From assembly GCF_000214705.1 (NCBI RefSeq), contig NC_015573.1:198501-262500 (forward strand): 64,000 nucleotides of DNA. The letters are read 5' to 3'. A program made the translations under genes and the position numbers. Source of the DNA: Desulfofundulus kuznetsovii DSM 6115. GTDB taxonomy: Bacteria; Bacillota; Desulfotomaculia; Desulfotomaculales; Desulfovirgulaceae. Of this stretch, positions 16,466 through 23,713 are shown in pieces; positions within the stretch are counted from its first letter, which is position 1; each line of letters opens with the position of its first letter. The notes below the pieces were generated by a model. The model was not told where the DNA came from, searched no databases, and saw only the letters and a program-made list of their open reading frames with translations.

Positions 16466-17026
16466 ATGAAAGCAACGGGCATTGTTCGCCGCATTGATGA
16501 TCTAGGAAGAGTCGTAATTCCCAAGGAAATTAGAAGGACGCTTCGCATCCGTGAAGGAGACCCTCTGGAAATTTTTGTAGACAGGGAAGGTGAGGTAATC
16601 TTAAAAAAGTACTCGCCCATTGGCGAGTTGGGGGACTTTGCCAAAGAATATGCCGATTCCCTGCATGAAGCCCTGGGGCACATTGCCTGCATTGCCGACC
16701 GGGATACCATTATTGCCGTTGCCGGGGCGCCCAAGAAGGAATATCTAAATAAACCCATTGGTGCGGCCGTGGAAAAGGTGATGGAAGAACGCAAGGCAGT
16801 GATCATCAACAATCCCGGGGAAGATCCCTACTGCAAGGAATGCTTGACCGCGGACGAAGGGGAATGCAAGTATTCAGCGGAAGTTATTGCCCCCATCATT
16901 GCCGAAGGCGACCCTATTGGAGCGGTGATCCTGGCTTCCAAGGAACCGGATGTGAAAATGGGGGAACTGGAGTTGAAGCTGGCCGAAACGGCAGCCGGCT
17001 TCCTGGCAAAACAGATGGAACAGTAA
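16466..17026 (+). CDS. spoVT: Stage V sporulation protein T, AbrB-type regulator
   Basis: Transcription factor controlling sigma-G-dependent forespore genes. The first 50 residues form an AbrB-type swapped-hairpin DNA-binding domain (GIVRRIDDLGRVVIPKEIRR) and the rest a GAF-like domain (about 55-186), total 186 aa, close to the usual 178. A stronger SD (AAGGAGG, 16448-16454) sits 11 nt from the chosen ATG and 5 nt from an in-frame GTG two codons earlier, so the start may be GTG. Its position before mazG matches the conserved order in Bacillus and Clostridia. Confidence 0.95.
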   Translation: MKATGIVRRIDDLGRVVIPKEIRRTLRIREGDPLEIFVDREGEVILKKYSPIGELGDFAKEYADSLHEALGHIACIADRDTIIAVAGAPKKEYLNKPIGAAVEKVMEERKAVIINNPGEDPYCKECLTADEGECKYSAEVIAPIIAEGDPIGAVILASKEPDVKMGELELKLAETAAGFLAKQMEQ

Positions 17027-17029
17027 AAG

Positions 17030-17055
17030 GTGGCCTGTCGGCCACTTATTTTTTG
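17030..17055 (+). terminator. Intrinsic terminator after spoVT
   Basis: GTGGCC-TGTC-GGCCAC (17030-17045) followed by TTATTTTTTG. Confidence 0.85.
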
Positions 17056-17176
17056 TCGGGTACGCCGGCCAAATATAATAATCCTAAATGTCTGCGACTT
17101 GATGTATAATAATTTTTGTCGTGTTGACGATATAAACATTGGGGGGTGAAAGGTCCGTTTTTGGGCGGGCTTAATT

Positions 17177-18703
17177 ATGGGTGCACAGATTACCGTGGTT
17201 GGATTGGGACCGGGCAATCCCGGTCACCTGCCCCTGTCCGTGTGGGAGGTGTTGCGCAAGGCAAAACGTTTATTTTTGCGCACCGAGCAGCATCCGGTAG
17301 TTCCCTGGCTTAAAGAAAAGGGCATCTCCTTTGAAACCTTTGATTGCCTCTACGAAACCGGCCGGGATTTTCAGGAAATCTACCGGCACATGGCCGAAGC
17401 CCTGTTCAGGGAAGCGGCCAAAGAGCCCCTGGTTTTTGCCGTGCCGGGCCATCCACTGATGGCCGAAGAAACCGTGGGGATTATTTTGGAAGAAGGGCCC
17501 CGGCGGGGCTTGAAGGTGGACGTGCTGCCCGCCATGAGCTTTGTGGATGTGATCTGCAGCGCCCTGGGGCTGGACCCGGCCGGCGGGTTGCACCTGGTGG
17601 ACGGTTTGCGCCTTGACCGATTGGAACCAGTGCCGGGGGTAGGCAATATCATCTTCCAGGTATACAGCCGCCTGGTAGCTTCGGATGTCAAGTTAACACT
17701 CATGGAGTACTATCCCGCATCCCACCCGGTGACGGTGATCCGGGCGGCAGGGGTGCCCGGCCTGGAGCGAATTGAGGAACACCCCCTATATGAACTGGAC
17801 CGGCTGGATTGGTTTGATCACCTGACCAGCCTGTACCTCCCCCCTTGTTCCGGGGCAGCCGGGAAATGCCGTTATCCACTGGACTCCCTGGTTGAGGTTA
17901 TGGCCACCCTGCGGGGCGAGAAGGGCTGTCCCTGGGACCGGGAACAGACCCACCGCAGCCTGCGCCCCTTCTTGCTGGAAGAGACCTACGAAGTACTAGA
18001 AGCGATTGACCAGGAAGACATGTATAAACTTTGTGAGGAATTGGGAGACTTATTGTTACAAATAGTATTTCACAGCCAGCTGGCCAGGGAAAAGGGCTTC
18101 TTCGACATAAATGATGTGGTAAAGGGGATTACCGCTAAAATGCTGCGCCGGCACCCCCATGTCTTTGGAGATGTTTTGGTGCGGAACAGTGCGGAAGTCC
18201 TTGCCAACTGGGACCAGATTAAAGCGCGGGAGGGGGGCAAGGAAAGGCCAGCCTCTCTTTTAAAGGATGTTCCCCGCTCCCTGCCGGCCCTGTTGCAGGC
18301 CAGCTCCCTTCAGGCCCGCGTGGCCCAGGTTGGTTTTGACTGGCCAGATTACCGGGGTGCCCTGGACAAGGTTTTCGAGGAATTGCAGGAAGTAAGGCAG
18401 GCTCTTTCCGGGGGCCGGAAGGCGGAGCTGGAAAGGGAACTGGGAGATCTGCTTTTTGCGGTGGTCAATCTATCCCGGTTGCTGGGTGTGGAAGCTGAAG
18501 TAGCCCTTTGCGGGGCTATCAACCGTTTTCGACGCCGCTTCCAGCATATAGAGGAACGGGCGCGACAATACGGCCGGGAGCTGTCCAGCTTTACCCTGGA
18601 CCAGCTCGACGCCTGGTGGGAGGAGGCAAAGAAGGTGGAACAGGTAGAAAAAAAGCGGAATAATTTTCATGTTGGGAGGAAACCCAAGAGATTTAGCGAA
18701 TAA
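17177..18703 (+). CDS. mazG: YabN/MazG-type nucleoside triphosphate pyrophosphohydrolase with methylase-like domain
   Basis: 508 residues. The N-terminal half is a tetrapyrrole-methylase (SAM-binding) fold (VVGLGPGNPGHLPLSV at 8-23; AVPGHPLMAEETV near 93). The C-terminal half is a tandem MazG domain (GEKGCPWDREQTHRSLRPFL; EELGDLLLQIVFHSQLA; second unit ERELGDLLFAVVNLSR), whose EExxE...D residues hydrolyse non-canonical dNTPs to monophosphates. This fusion is the B. subtilis YabN arrangement, and the locus (spoVT before, hup and yabP after) agrees. Confidence 0.93.
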   Translation: MGAQITVVGLGPGNPGHLPLSVWEVLRKAKRLFLRTEQHPVVPWLKEKGISFETFDCLYETGRDFQEIYRHMAEALFREAAKEPLVFAVPGHPLMAEETVGIILEEGPRRGLKVDVLPAMSFVDVICSALGLDPAGGLHLVDGLRLDRLEPVPGVGNIIFQVYSRLVASDVKLTLMEYYPASHPVTVIRAAGVPGLERIEEHPLYELDRLDWFDHLTSLYLPPCSGAAGKCRYPLDSLVEVMATLRGEKGCPWDREQTHRSLRPFLLEETYEVLEAIDQEDMYKLCEELGDLLLQIVFHSQLAREKGFFDINDVVKGITAKMLRRHPHVFGDVLVRNSAEVLANWDQIKAREGGKERPASLLKDVPRSLPALLQASSLQARVAQVGFDWPDYRGALDKVFEELQEVRQALSGGRKAELERELGDLLFAVVNLSRLLGVEAEVALCGAINRFRRRFQHIEERARQYGRELSSFTLDQLDAWWEEAKKVEQVEKKRNNFHVGRKPKRFSE

Positions 18704-18742
18704 TAAGTCAGAATATGTCTAAACCTTCTGAGGGGGGTATTT

Positions 18743-19021
18743 ATGAACAAAGCAGAACTCATTTCCCAGGTGGCAGAGAAAACAGAGCTGACTAAAAAGG
18801 ATGCCGAAAAGGCTGTGAGCGCCGTGCTGTCCGCTATTGAGGAAGCTCTGGCCCGGGGGGATAAGGTTCAGTTGGTCGGCTTTGGCACCTTTGAAATCCG
18901 TGAACGGGCCGCCCGCAAAGGCCGCAATCCACAAACAGGGGAAGAAATCGAGATTGCAGCCGCTCGCGTTCCCGTATTCAAAGCTGGCAAGGCCCTGCGG
19001 GATGCCGTTTCAGCTACATAA
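18743..19021 (+). CDS. hup: HU-family DNA-binding protein
   Basis: A 92-residue histone-like protein. [20 protein letters not shown] begins the helical dimerisation body, and the beta-arm carries [20 protein letters not shown] with the signature Pro. It bends and compacts DNA non-specifically. GAGGGGGG precedes the ATG. In Bacillus this position is occupied by the S4-domain protein RqcP/YabO; here an HU gene stands between mazG and the spoIID-like gene. Confidence 0.95.
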   Translation: MNKAELISQVAEKTELTKKDAEKAVSAVLSAIEEALARGDKVQLVGFGTFEIRERAARKGRNPQTGEEIEIAAARVPVFKAGKALRDAVSAT

Positions 19022-19036
19022 CAAGCAAATGTGTAA

Positions 19037-19069
19037 AGAGGCCTGAAATCCGGGCCTCTATTTATTTTC
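19037..19069 (+). terminator. Intrinsic terminator after hup
   Basis: AGAGGCC (19037-19043) pairs with GGCCTCT (19053-19059), followed by ATTTATTTT. Confidence 0.8.
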
Positions 19070-19675
19070 AACGCAAAAGATGGCGGATGCACGAGCAAAA
19101 TGAAGGGACAGGCCCCATTTTATTCCTTTTTAGCCAAAAATCACTATCGACTTCCCGTGTGTATTTATGGTATCATTAACAATAAATACCAGTGGGGGTG
19201 ATAAATTTGTGCTTGGATAAGCATATTGGAATTTCTGGAAAGTGCAGAGGGGAATCCACTGGCGGAAGGTGTGGGCGTTCAGGAGGGAAGGCGCCGTACC
19301 CCGCTTTTAAGGTTTTGTGCCGGGGAGCGGGCCGGGTGTGGCGATGGCGAATGGGTATGGGGGTGAGAGGGCCTTGACGGTTTAGAGGGCCGGCAAAGGG
19401 GAGATGGTTGGTGGTGCGGGTAATCCAAAAAGGTGAGGACGCCTGGTCCAGGAATGCGTGTGGCTTCTTTATAAAAGCCTTTAAAAACGCGAAAGAGCGG
19501 TACCCCGCCATCGACAGGGAGCTGTTTCATGTTACCGTACCGGCCGGCCGTACGGAATTTAAAAAGCAAGGAGGTGTGACGGGCATTGCCGGCGTGGGCA
19601 TAATTTTACCCCTCCGGGCAAAAAATAAGGGGCAAATGCCCAGTAATGCTATTTCGCTACGGAGGGGAAGTAAAG
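19070..19675. other. Gene-poor gap of about 600 bp
   Basis: No recognisable gene. Open frames exist (a plus-strand frame from 19408 running into the spoIID-like gene; a short Gly/Arg-rich frame from 19192), but neither has a convincing ribosome binding site or familiar protein sequence. The stretch 19230-19400 is purine-rich and strongly G-biased, unlike flanking coding DNA. An AT-rich promoter-like patch with TATTTATGGTATCATTAAC lies at 19160-19185. Confidence 0.4.
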
Positions 19676-20623
19676 ATGTTAAAGCCCACGTTCACCCGTG
19701 CAGTTATTGTCACCACCTTGGTCGGTCTTTTAATTGCCGGTTGCACCAGGGCGGCACCCCGCAAACCGGCACCCCCTGCTCCCGGCCGGGAGCCTACCAT
19801 CAGCCTCTATGTTAATGAAACCGGTGAAAGGAAAAACATAAAATTGGAAGACTATGTGGCCGGCGTAGTAGCGGCGGAAATGGAACCGACCTGGCCGGTC
19901 AATGCCCTGGCAGCCCAGGCTATTCTGGCCCGCACCTTTACCATGGAAAACATCAAGGCCGGACGGGTAAAGAAACTCCACGGTACCGATGCCTCTACCA
20001 GTGTTCAGGAGTTTCAGGCCTACAATCCTTCCCGCATTAACGATAACATACGGCAGGCCGTGGCCCGCACCCGGGGAGAAGTAGCAATGTACAGGGGGGA
20101 CTATATCAAGGCCTGGTTTAACGCCTGCGATGGTGGTGTGACCGCCTCTGCGGCCGAGGGGTTGGCCTACACCAGGACCCCCACACCCTATGTGCGGGCA
20201 GGTGTGCGGGATAACTGCCTGTCCATTACCACACCCGAGAACCGGCACTGGGAGAGGCGCATTCCCTTAGAGCAGGTCCGGGCGGCAGTAACAAAAATCA
20301 CCGGACGGGATCCGGGGCCAATTACATCGGTGCGCATAGTGCGCCGCGGCCCCTCGGGACGGGCTGAGCAGCTGCAGGTTGGGAAGGCAACCGTAAGTGG
20401 CCCGGCACTCCGCCTGGCCCTGGGGAGCGAGTGGGTACGCTCCATGCTCCTTACAAGTGCCCGGGTAGAGGGCAATGCCCTGGTTCTAGCCGGGAAAGGG
20501 TTCGGACACGGTGTGGGCATGTGTCAGTGGGGAGCCAAGTTGCTGGCTCAAAGGGGACGTTCTCCGGAGGATATCGTCCGCTTTTACTTTAAGGACATTG
20601 AAATAAGAAAGTTATGGCAGTAA
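19676..20623 (+). CDS. SpoIID/LytB-domain lipoprotein
   Basis: 315 residues starting at an ATG behind GGAGGGGAAG. The signal peptide has a lipobox (LLIAGC, Cys near residue 23) and a Pro-rich linker. A SpoIID/LytB domain follows (ISLYVNETGERKNIKLEDYV, VAAEMEPTWPVNALAAQAILART, DASTSVQEFQAY, and C-terminal GKGFGHGVGMCQWGAKLLAQ with the catalytic-type pattern). SpoIID proteins are lytic transglycosylases needed for engulfment. This copy is a lipoprotein outside the usual spoIID-spoIIQ locus, so it may be a paralogue rather than SpoIID itself. Confidence 0.85.
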   Translation: MLKPTFTRAVIVTTLVGLLIAGCTRAAPRKPAPPAPGREPTISLYVNETGERKNIKLEDYVAGVVAAEMEPTWPVNALAAQAILARTFTMENIKAGRVKKLHGTDASTSVQEFQAYNPSRINDNIRQAVARTRGEVAMYRGDYIKAWFNACDGGVTASAAEGLAYTRTPTPYVRAGVRDNCLSITTPENRHWERRIPLEQVRAAVTKITGRDPGPITSVRIVRRGPSGRAEQLQVGKATVSGPALRLALGSEWVRSMLLTSARVEGNALVLAGKGFGHGVGMCQWGAKLLAQRGRSPEDIVRFYFKDIEIRKLWQ

Positions 20624-20626
20624 ACA

Positions 20627-20652
20627 GGTGGTGCCCGCCACCTTTTTTTTTG
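20627..20652 (+). terminator. Intrinsic terminator after SpoIID-like gene
   Basis: GGTGG-TGCCCG-CCACC (20627-20642) followed by nine T residues. Confidence 0.85.
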
Positions 20653-20678
20653 CATAAAACCCGCCGGGGTGCATAGAT

Positions 20679-20981
20679 ATGAAAGTGAGCAGTCCGGGGG
20701 TGAGGTCTGTGGAAGGTAAGCACAAAGTAATGTTGACCGACCGCAAGTACCTGCTGGTTGAAGGCGTGCGGCATGTGGAGAGCTTTGACGAGAACGAGAT
20801 CACCCTGGACACCACCATGGGTTTTCTGACCTTAAAGGGGGAAGGTTTACATATCACCCAGCTGGACCTGCAGAAAGGCAATCTGACCGCCGAAGGGTTC
20901 TTTGCCAGCTTTTTGTTCCAGGAAGACAAAGGCAGGGGGCGGGCCAAAGGAAAAAACGTGCTGAAACGGCTGTTGAAGTAA
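20679..20981 (+). CDS. yabP: Sporulation protein YabP
   Basis: 100 residues of the YabP/YqfC family (KHKVMLTDRKYLLVEGVRHV, ITLDTTMGFLTLKGEGLHIT). Required for spore envelope assembly in Bacillus, with no known catalytic activity. It is followed by yabQ, as in other endospore formers. The lysine/arginine-rich C-terminal tail (GRGRAKGKNVLKRLLK) is longer than usual. Confidence 0.92.
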   Translation: MKVSSPGVRSVEGKHKVMLTDRKYLLVEGVRHVESFDENEITLDTTMGFLTLKGEGLHITQLDLQKGNLTAEGFFASFLFQEDKGRGRAKGKNVLKRLLK

Positions 20982-20987
20982 GCATAT

Positions 20988-21011
20988 AAGCGCGGGCGGG
21001 CGCTTTTTTTA
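20988..21011 (+). terminator. Intrinsic terminator or attenuator between yabP and yabQ
   Basis: AAGCGC (20988-20993) pairs with GCGCTT (21000-21005), loop GGGCGG, then seven T residues in total. It lies 28 bp before the yabQ start, so it may act as partial attenuation within the operon. Confidence 0.7.
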
Positions 21012-21032
21012 CTGGCCAAGGTGGTGATGCCC

Positions 21033-21584
21033 ATGACTCTGGCGGAACAATTAAACGCCTTCCTTTTAACCCTTTTGACCGGTTTAATGTCGGGCTTTGT
21101 CTACGATCTTTACCGGGTTTTGCGGGAAATGCTCCGTCTTAAGAAAGCGGGCACTTTTATTGGAGACCTGCTCTTCTGGCTGTTCCTGCTGGTGGTGGTG
21201 TTTGGCCTTTTGCTGGTGGGCAATGATGGTGAGGTACGCTTTTATGTTTTTCTGGGACTGGCCCTGGGAGCGGGAATACACCTGATCTTTTTTAGTTCTG
21301 CAGCCCGGCGTTTTATTTACCGGAGCATTTATCTTTTCTTACGGGCAATCCAAATAATTACGGCCGGGGCGGTGGCATTCTTTCGTATACTTACCTTCCC
21401 CTTCCGGGTCATTTTTTTCCTGGTGGCCTGGCCCGTGGCTCAGGGAGGGCGCGCTTTACGCCTGGCGGGCAGGGGGATTGGCCGGGCGGGTAAAGGTGTC
21501 TTGGCCCCTCCCGTGCACCACTTTTCAAGAGGCTTGCGTGCCCGGTGGCAGCGCTGGAGCAACAGCTGGCGTACGCGGCGGTAG
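21033..21584 (+). CDS. yabQ: Spore cortex protein YabQ
   Basis: 183 residues. It has membrane helices near the N-terminus (LNAFLLTLLTGLMSGFVYDLYRV; LLFWLFLLVVVFGLLLVG; VFLGLALGAGIHLIFF) and a basic C-terminal tail. YabQ localises to the forespore membrane and is needed for cortex formation. ATG at 21033 chosen because AAGGTGG (21018-21024) is 8 nt upstream; GTG and ATG codons four and two codons earlier are possible. A further hydrophobic stretch (ILTFPFRVIFFLVAWPVAQ) extends the usual family core. Confidence 0.88.
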   Translation: MTLAEQLNAFLLTLLTGLMSGFVYDLYRVLREMLRLKKAGTFIGDLLFWLFLLVVVFGLLLVGNDGEVRFYVFLGLALGAGIHLIFFSSAARRFIYRSIYLFLRAIQIITAGAVAFFRILTFPFRVIFFLVAWPVAQGGRALRLAGRGIGRAGKGVLAPPVHHFSRGLRARWQRWSNSWRTRR

Positions 21585-21717
21585 TTGTCCCCGCGTATGG
21601 GAGCGTCCGGATAAACTAAACACAGGCTACTTTCTTTTTTCAGGAAGGATTTTTATCCTTAAACGTAGAATGAACGTGGGAGAATTGTGCCTTGATCTCA
21701 TAAGTTTTTGCCAACTG

Positions 21718-21759
21718 CCCGGGGACAAGGGGATACGGGGCGGATTGTTTTGTCCCGGG
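21718..21759. other. Inverted repeat in the yabQ-divIC gap
   Basis: CCCGGGGACAA (21718-21728) pairs with TTGTCCCGGG (21750-21759) across a G-rich 21-nt loop, 45 bp before divIC. There is no T-run, so it is not a standard terminator. It could be an RNA processing or stability structure. Confidence 0.45.
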
Positions 21760-21804
21760 GATCAAGGGGGCCTGCCGGCCCCGGTGAGGAGATGATACCG
21801 CAAG

Positions 21805-22161
21805 ATGAGTTTTACTACCACCCATAAGCACAGGGCATCCCTCCCGCTGCGGCACCAGGTCAGTACCGGGCGGCGGCGCCTGCGTTTCAACAAAAACCGT
21901 CTGCCCGGCTTGCTGGTGGTGGTTCTACTTTGTTACCTTATACTCTCGTTTTTTTCCCAGTTCCACCGCCTGGATGCCATGCAGCAGGACCTGAAACAAC
22001 TTCAGGCCCAGCTGGCGGATCTGCAGAAGAAAAATGCGGAGTTAAAACAGCAGCTGAAGACGGTACAGTCGGACGAATACATAGAACAGGTGGCCAGGGA
22101 ACGCCTGGGCCTGGTGAAGCCGGGAGAGGCACGTATCGTACCGGTGAAGCCGGGGAATTAA
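21805..22161 (+). CDS. divIC: Septum formation initiator, FtsL/DivIC family
   Basis: 118 residues: a basic cytoplasmic N-terminus, one membrane helix (LPGLLVVVLLCYLILSFF, about 33-50), then a coiled coil (MQQDLKQLQAQLADLQKKNA) and the family C-terminal motif YIEQVARERLGLVKPGE. It acts in the divisome at mid-cell with FtsB/FtsL-like partners. Gene order (yabP-yabQ-divIC-S1) is the classic Firmicute arrangement. Confidence 0.92.
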   Translation: MSFTTTHKHRASLPLRHQVSTGRRRLRFNKNRLPGLLVVVLLCYLILSFFSQFHRLDAMQQDLKQLQAQLADLQKKNAELKQQLKTVQSDEYIEQVARERLGLVKPGEARIVPVKPGN

Positions 22162-22188
22162 CCGCATTTTCCTGTTTTAAAATCTTTC

Positions 22189-22218
22189 TTGACACTTACA
22201 CTTTTCCGGGCATATAAT
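22189..22218 (+). promoter_or_regulatory. Sigma-A promoter of the S1-domain gene
   Basis: Perfect consensus hexamers TTGACA (22189-22194) and TATAAT (22213-22218) with an 18-nt spacer, about 43 bp before the S1-domain gene. Confidence 0.85.
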
Positions 22219-22260
22219 TAACCAAGGTTTTTAACAATAAGGGAGGCAAAACCGCAGGTT

Positions 22261-22650
22261 ATGCCGGTAGAAGTGGGAAGCGTTTTAGAAGGCGTGGTGA
22301 CCGGTATTGCTAACTTCGGGGCCTTTGTTAAGCTTCCCGGTGGTGAAACCGGTCTGGTGCACATTTCCGAAGTGGCCGATGAGTATGTAAAAGATATTAA
22401 CCAGTTTTTAAAGATTAATGACCGGGTACCGGTAAAGGTGATTTCCGTGGATTCCCGCGGGAAAATCGGGCTTTCCATCAGGCAGGCCAGGGATTCCGGG
22501 GAAAGGTCATCCCGGCGCAGGCGGTTTGAGCCTTCCTTTGAGGAAAAGCTGAGCCGTTTCCTTAAAGAAAGCGAAGAGTTGCAGCAGTCCCTGCGCAGGA
22601 GCCTTGATGCCAAGCGGGGCGGCCGGGGCTCCGGGCGGCGGTTTCTTTAG
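22261..22650 (+). CDS. S1 RNA-binding domain protein (YabR-like)
   Basis: 129 residues. An S1 fold covers residues 5-75 (VGSVLEGVVTGIANFGAFVK, GLVHISEVADEYVKDINQFL, KVISVDSRGKIGLSIRQA), followed by a basic arginine-rich tail. Equivalent to B. subtilis YabR, between divIC and spoIIE. It binds RNA or ribosomes and its exact role is unsettled. It has its own strong promoter and terminator. Confidence 0.9.
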   Translation: MPVEVGSVLEGVVTGIANFGAFVKLPGGETGLVHISEVADEYVKDINQFLKINDRVPVKVISVDSRGKIGLSIRQARDSGERSSRRRRFEPSFEEKLSRFLKESEELQQSLRRSLDAKRGGRGSGRRFL

Positions 22651-22686
22651 CATTGGTAAATAACCCGGCGCAAAGCTGGTTATAAC

Positions 22687-22716
22687 AGCATTCCGAAAAA
22701 GGGAATGCTTTTTTAG
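22687..22716 (+). terminator. Intrinsic terminator after S1-domain gene
   Basis: AGCATTCC (22687-22694) pairs with GGAATGCT (22702-22709) around GAAAAAG, followed by TTTTTAG. Confidence 0.85.
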
Positions 22717-22742
22717 TTTTGGTCAGGGAAAGGGGTTTGATT

Positions 22743-23648
22743 ATGCGCGTGGCGGTCATTGATATCGGCACCAATTCCACCCGTTTGCTGGTCGCCGATG
22801 TCCGCCGGGAGAAAGTGGAACGGGTGGTTCATTTCGACCTGGTGACCACCAGGCTGGGGGAAGGAATTGGCTCCGGGTATTTGCACAAGGACGCCATTGC
22901 CCGCACCTGTGAGACCTTAAAGCATTACCTGGAACGCATACACCCCCTGCAGGTGGAGCGTGTGGTGGCGGCGGCTACCAGTGCCGTGCGGGATGCCCGC
23001 AACCGGGAAGAGTTCCTGGAGGCGGCCCGCAGGGTTGGTTTGGAGGTAGCAGTTCTTTCCGGGGAAGAGGAAGCCTACCTCAGTTACCTGGGGGTTCAGG
23101 CCGGGCTTGCGGTGGATGGGGCGGGGCTGGTGGTTATGGATGTTGGTGGCGGGAGCACCGAATTTATCTGGCAGCGGGAGGGGTCCCTTTTTTGCCGCAG
23201 CGTCAATGTGGGAGCGGTGCGCATGACCGAAGGAGGGCATGACGATGCCGCCATCAGCCGTCTCCTCTCGCCCACGCTGAACCAGGTCCGGCTCAGCTCC
23301 CCCCGGCGCCTGGTGGGGGTGGGCGGAACGGTTACCACATGTGCGGCCATGGTACAAAAACTGGCGGTTTATGACCCGGCCCGGGTACACGGTTTCGTGC
23401 TTTCCCGGGCGGATGTGGAAAATATACTGGCCATTCTTTCCCGGTGCACCCTGGAAGAGCGACGCCGCCTGCCCGGGCTGCAACCGGAAAGGGCCGATAT
23501 TATCACCGCGGGAGTGCGCATCGTGCGATTGGTGATGCGGGAACTGGATATGCCTTCCCTGCAGGTGAGCGAAACGGACATAATGCACGGTCTGGCCATT
23601 CAGGCTGCGTCCGGTGTCGAAAGAAAAAACGTTGTAATTTACCAATGA
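22743..23648 (+). CDS. ppx: Ppx/GppA-family exopolyphosphatase
   Basis: 301 residues. An actin-like ATPase fold with phosphate loop 1 IDIGTNSTRLLVADV (residues 5-19) and loop 2 VMDVGGGSTEFIW (about 128). Hydrolyses polyphosphate or pppGpp. ATG chosen at MRVAVIDIG with AAAGGGG upstream rather than the earlier frame start at 22719. Length matches the short (single-module) Ppx form. Its last codons hold one of two Spo0A-like boxes preceding spoIIE. Confidence 0.9.
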   Translation: MRVAVIDIGTNSTRLLVADVRREKVERVVHFDLVTTRLGEGIGSGYLHKDAIARTCETLKHYLERIHPLQVERVVAAATSAVRDARNREEFLEAARRVGLEVAVLSGEEEAYLSYLGVQAGLAVDGAGLVVMDVGGGSTEFIWQREGSLFCRSVNVGAVRMTEGGHDDAAISRLLSPTLNQVRLSSPRRLVGVGGTVTTCAAMVQKLAVYDPARVHGFVLSRADVENILAILSRCTLEERRRLPGLQPERADIITAGVRIVRLVMRELDMPSLQVSETDIMHGLAIQAASGVERKNVVIYQ

Positions 23649-23680
23649 TGACAAAAATTGCCCACCCCCTGTACTATAAT
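23615..23680 (+). promoter_or_regulatory. Putative Spo0A-controlled spoIIE promoter
   Basis: ATGACA (23648-23653) and a perfect TATAAT (23675-23680) are separated by 21 nt, the unusual spacing known for the Spo0A-activated spoIIE and spoIIG promoters of Bacillus. TTTGTCATC (minus strand, 23647-23655) overlaps the -35 and resembles a 0A box, and an exact TGTCGAA core lies upstream at 23615-23621. Confidence 0.7.
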
Positions 23681-23713
23681 TTTCAATTGAGGGACTAATA
23701 AGGGGTGGCATTT

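Noticed and set aside
19408-19815. Open frame before and into the SpoIID-like gene
   Set aside because: No ribosome binding site; overlaps the well-supported lipoprotein start and becomes low-complexity in the overlap.
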